The notes below the pieces were generated by a model. That model searched no databases. It was not told the origin of the DNA and saw only the letters and a program-made list of their open reading frames with translations. Of a stretch of 64,000 nt of DNA, positions 62,936-64,000 are shown piece after piece (within the stretch, counting starts at the first letter, position 1; every line of letters starts with the position of its first letter). A program made the translations under genes and the position numbers. Source of the DNA: Dyadobacter sp. CY261 (GTDB lineage Bacteria > Bacteroidota > Bacteroidia > Cytophagales > Spirosomataceae); assembly GCF_021440085.1 (NCBI RefSeq), contig NZ_JAKCPW010000004.1:496001-560000 (forward strand), read 5' to 3'.

Positions 62936-63999
62936 TGGCCCGCCAGCTTTAAGTTGACCGTAAAAAAATCACCATCGTCACGAATATCGAGATCGTACAG
63001 ACCGGCATAGAGCAAATCCAGTCTCTTTTGGGTATTAAAAATTCCGACGCCGGTCCTTTCCATATCGTATCTGCGCTCGACAATGCGATTTTGGCAAAAA
63101 AACAGAATATTCTGTCCGGCAACCTCCACCGCAATCTGAATAATCGATTCCCGGTGATTACTCACGCCATATTTGAATGCATTCTCCACAAATGTCATCA
63201 ACACCAGTGGGGCAATTTTCACATCATCCAAATTGCCCCTAATCTCGAAGTTCAGACTGGTTTTGGCATTCAACCTCAATTTCTGCAATTCCACGTAGTT
63301 TTCTAGACAAGTCAGTTCGTCTGCCAGTGGTACATAATTCTCCGCCGCCTCCTCAGTAATGTACCGCATCATTTGTGACAGTTTGAGAATGCTTGGCGCA
63401 GTGTGGGCACTGCTGCTAATGGCCAGCGCATATATATTATTGAGCGTATTAAAAAGAAAATGTGGGTTGATCTGCGCCTTAAAAAAAGAAAGCTCGGCAT
63501 GCGCCTTTTCTGCCTCGGAAAGAATCGCACGTCGTTCACTCTGCCGCCATTCGCGTGAAATGCGGATCGCCATGGCCACCACCCAGGCCACGATAAAGAG
63601 CGTAAGGCTCACAAAATCCACCGCCCTTGCCGGGGTTGGCTGGCGCTGCGGCATCCTGTCGGGCCCACCTCCCGGAGGCGGGCCGGGCGGATGACCAATA
63701 CGGAACTCGTCACGGGGCGGTTCCGGCCTCACTCCCCCACCCTGCTGCTGTTGAAACTTCCTGAATATCAGCTTTTCAAATGGTTGCGCAATGAACATCA
63801 CCAGCAGCAAGCCAACAAACACCGTGGTATAGGCTACGTATCGCTGTTTCAGAAATAATTGCGGGGTCAGCACCAGCAAATTGCCATAAAACACTGACGC
63901 ATAAATCAGAAAAAACAGCCAGAACCACCACGAGCGTATGACAAGCAAAGGCAGGTCCATTCCAGGCTGATGCGACACAATAGTGAGCGGCAGGCTCAT
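62932..63999 (-). CDS. LytS/YehU-type sensor histidine kinase (5' end near window edge)
   Basis: The 355 residues visible contain three hydrophobic segments (WWFWLFFLIYASVFYGNLLV, VAYTTVFVGLLLVMFIAQPF and VDFVSLTLFIVAWVVAMAI) with a Pro/Gly-rich loop between the second and third (PPGPPPGGG). A His_kinase domain follows: KAQINPHFLFNTLNNIYALA with the phospho-acceptor His, then LVLMTFVENAFKYGV (N-box) and GVGIFNTQKRLDLLY (G-box-like). The first codon lies at 63997-63999, one base from the window end, so the true start may be outside. It precedes and overlaps the LytTR regulator by 4 nt. Confidence 0.9.
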   Translation of the reverse strand: MSLPLTIVSHQPGMDLPLLVIRSWWFWLFFLIYASVFYGNLLVLTPQLFLKQRYVAYTTVFVGLLLVMFIAQPFEKLIFRKFQQQQGGGVRPEPPRDEFRIGHPPGPPPGGGPDRMPQRQPTPARAVDFVSLTLFIVAWVVAMAIRISREWRQSERRAILSEAEKAHAELSFFKAQINPHFLFNTLNNIYALAISSSAHTAPSILKLSQMMRYITEEAAENYVPLADELTCLENYVELQKLRLNAKTSLNFEIRGNLDDVKIAPLVLMTFVENAFKYGVSNHRESIIQIAVEVAGQNILFFCQNRIVERRYDMERTGVGIFNTQKRLDLLYAGLYDLDIRDDGDFFTVNLKLAGQ

Positions 64000-64000
64000 G

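Overview
The window looks like chromosomal DNA from a member of the Bacteroidota, most likely the Cytophagales (Dyadobacter/Spirosoma type). The evidence is as follows. Promoters match the Bacteroidota pattern (TTG about 20 nt upstream of TAnnTTTG). There is a type IX secretion C-terminal sorting domain, a GldG protein and a eukaryotic-type (GT3) glycogen synthase. atpD-atpC is separated from the other ATP synthase genes, and there are many SusC-independent small outer-membrane barrels. The genus is an inference from protein style; no 16S rRNA is present.

Layout. 0-2.6 kb (minus): end of a PVC-type dehydrogenase-like gene, a sugar phosphate isomerase gene broken by an in-frame stop, yraN and a RelE-type toxin-antitoxin pair. 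2.6-11.5 kb (plus): lipB, a small conserved gene, a DEDD exonuclease, rnr, a GxxExxxY gene fragment with an attached palindromic repeat, a DUF1080 hydrolase, gldG and dnaN. 11.5-14 kb: a BlaI-type repressor with an M56 membrane protease, preceded by three identical-format operators. 14-26 kb: ferredoxin-type reductase, aspartate aminotransferase, RtcB, a second toxin-antitoxin pair, a BamA/TamA-like barrel, icd, 5-formyl-THF cyclo-ligase, asd, and a solitary nuoD directly behind a GHL10 glycoside hydrolase-like gene. 26-40 kb: glycogen synthase, a collapsed vapBC-like locus, prmA, a 1558-residue secreted protein of unknown function, plsY, an M20 dipeptidase, a TPR protein, hpt, a beta-CASP metallo-hydrolase and tRNA-Leu(CAG). 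40-43.7 kb is more AT-rich: a secreted trypsin-like protease with a frameshift in an A7 run, a lipoprotein, and about 740 nt with no convincing gene. 43.7-54.5 kb: membrane and envelope proteins, a Crp/Fnr regulator with two near-perfect palindromes in front of it, an incomplete-looking ABC system, two tandem barrel-like ORFs, hemJ, msrA, a paralogous pair of secreted proteins, an RluA-type synthase and an ABC ATPase. 54.5-64 kb: a large membrane TPR protein, a DUF433 antitoxin with a shattered toxin gene, atpDC, a PIN toxin pair, a pirin-like bicupin, an intradiol dioxygenase-like lipoprotein and a LytTR/LytS two-component pair cut by the window end.

Most of the window is housekeeping metabolism: lipoate, folate, lysine/threonine precursors, TCA, phospholipid, purine salvage, glycogen, ATP synthase, and RNA and protein repair. 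Between these genes lie five toxin-antitoxin-type loci in different states of decay, several dispersed intergenic repeats and three other disrupted genes. The two best candidates for unexplored regulation are the BlaI-M56 module, whose protease carries a coiled-coil and proline-rich tail instead of a beta-lactam sensor, and the Crp/Fnr regulator with its paired palindromes shared with a divergent outer-membrane gene.
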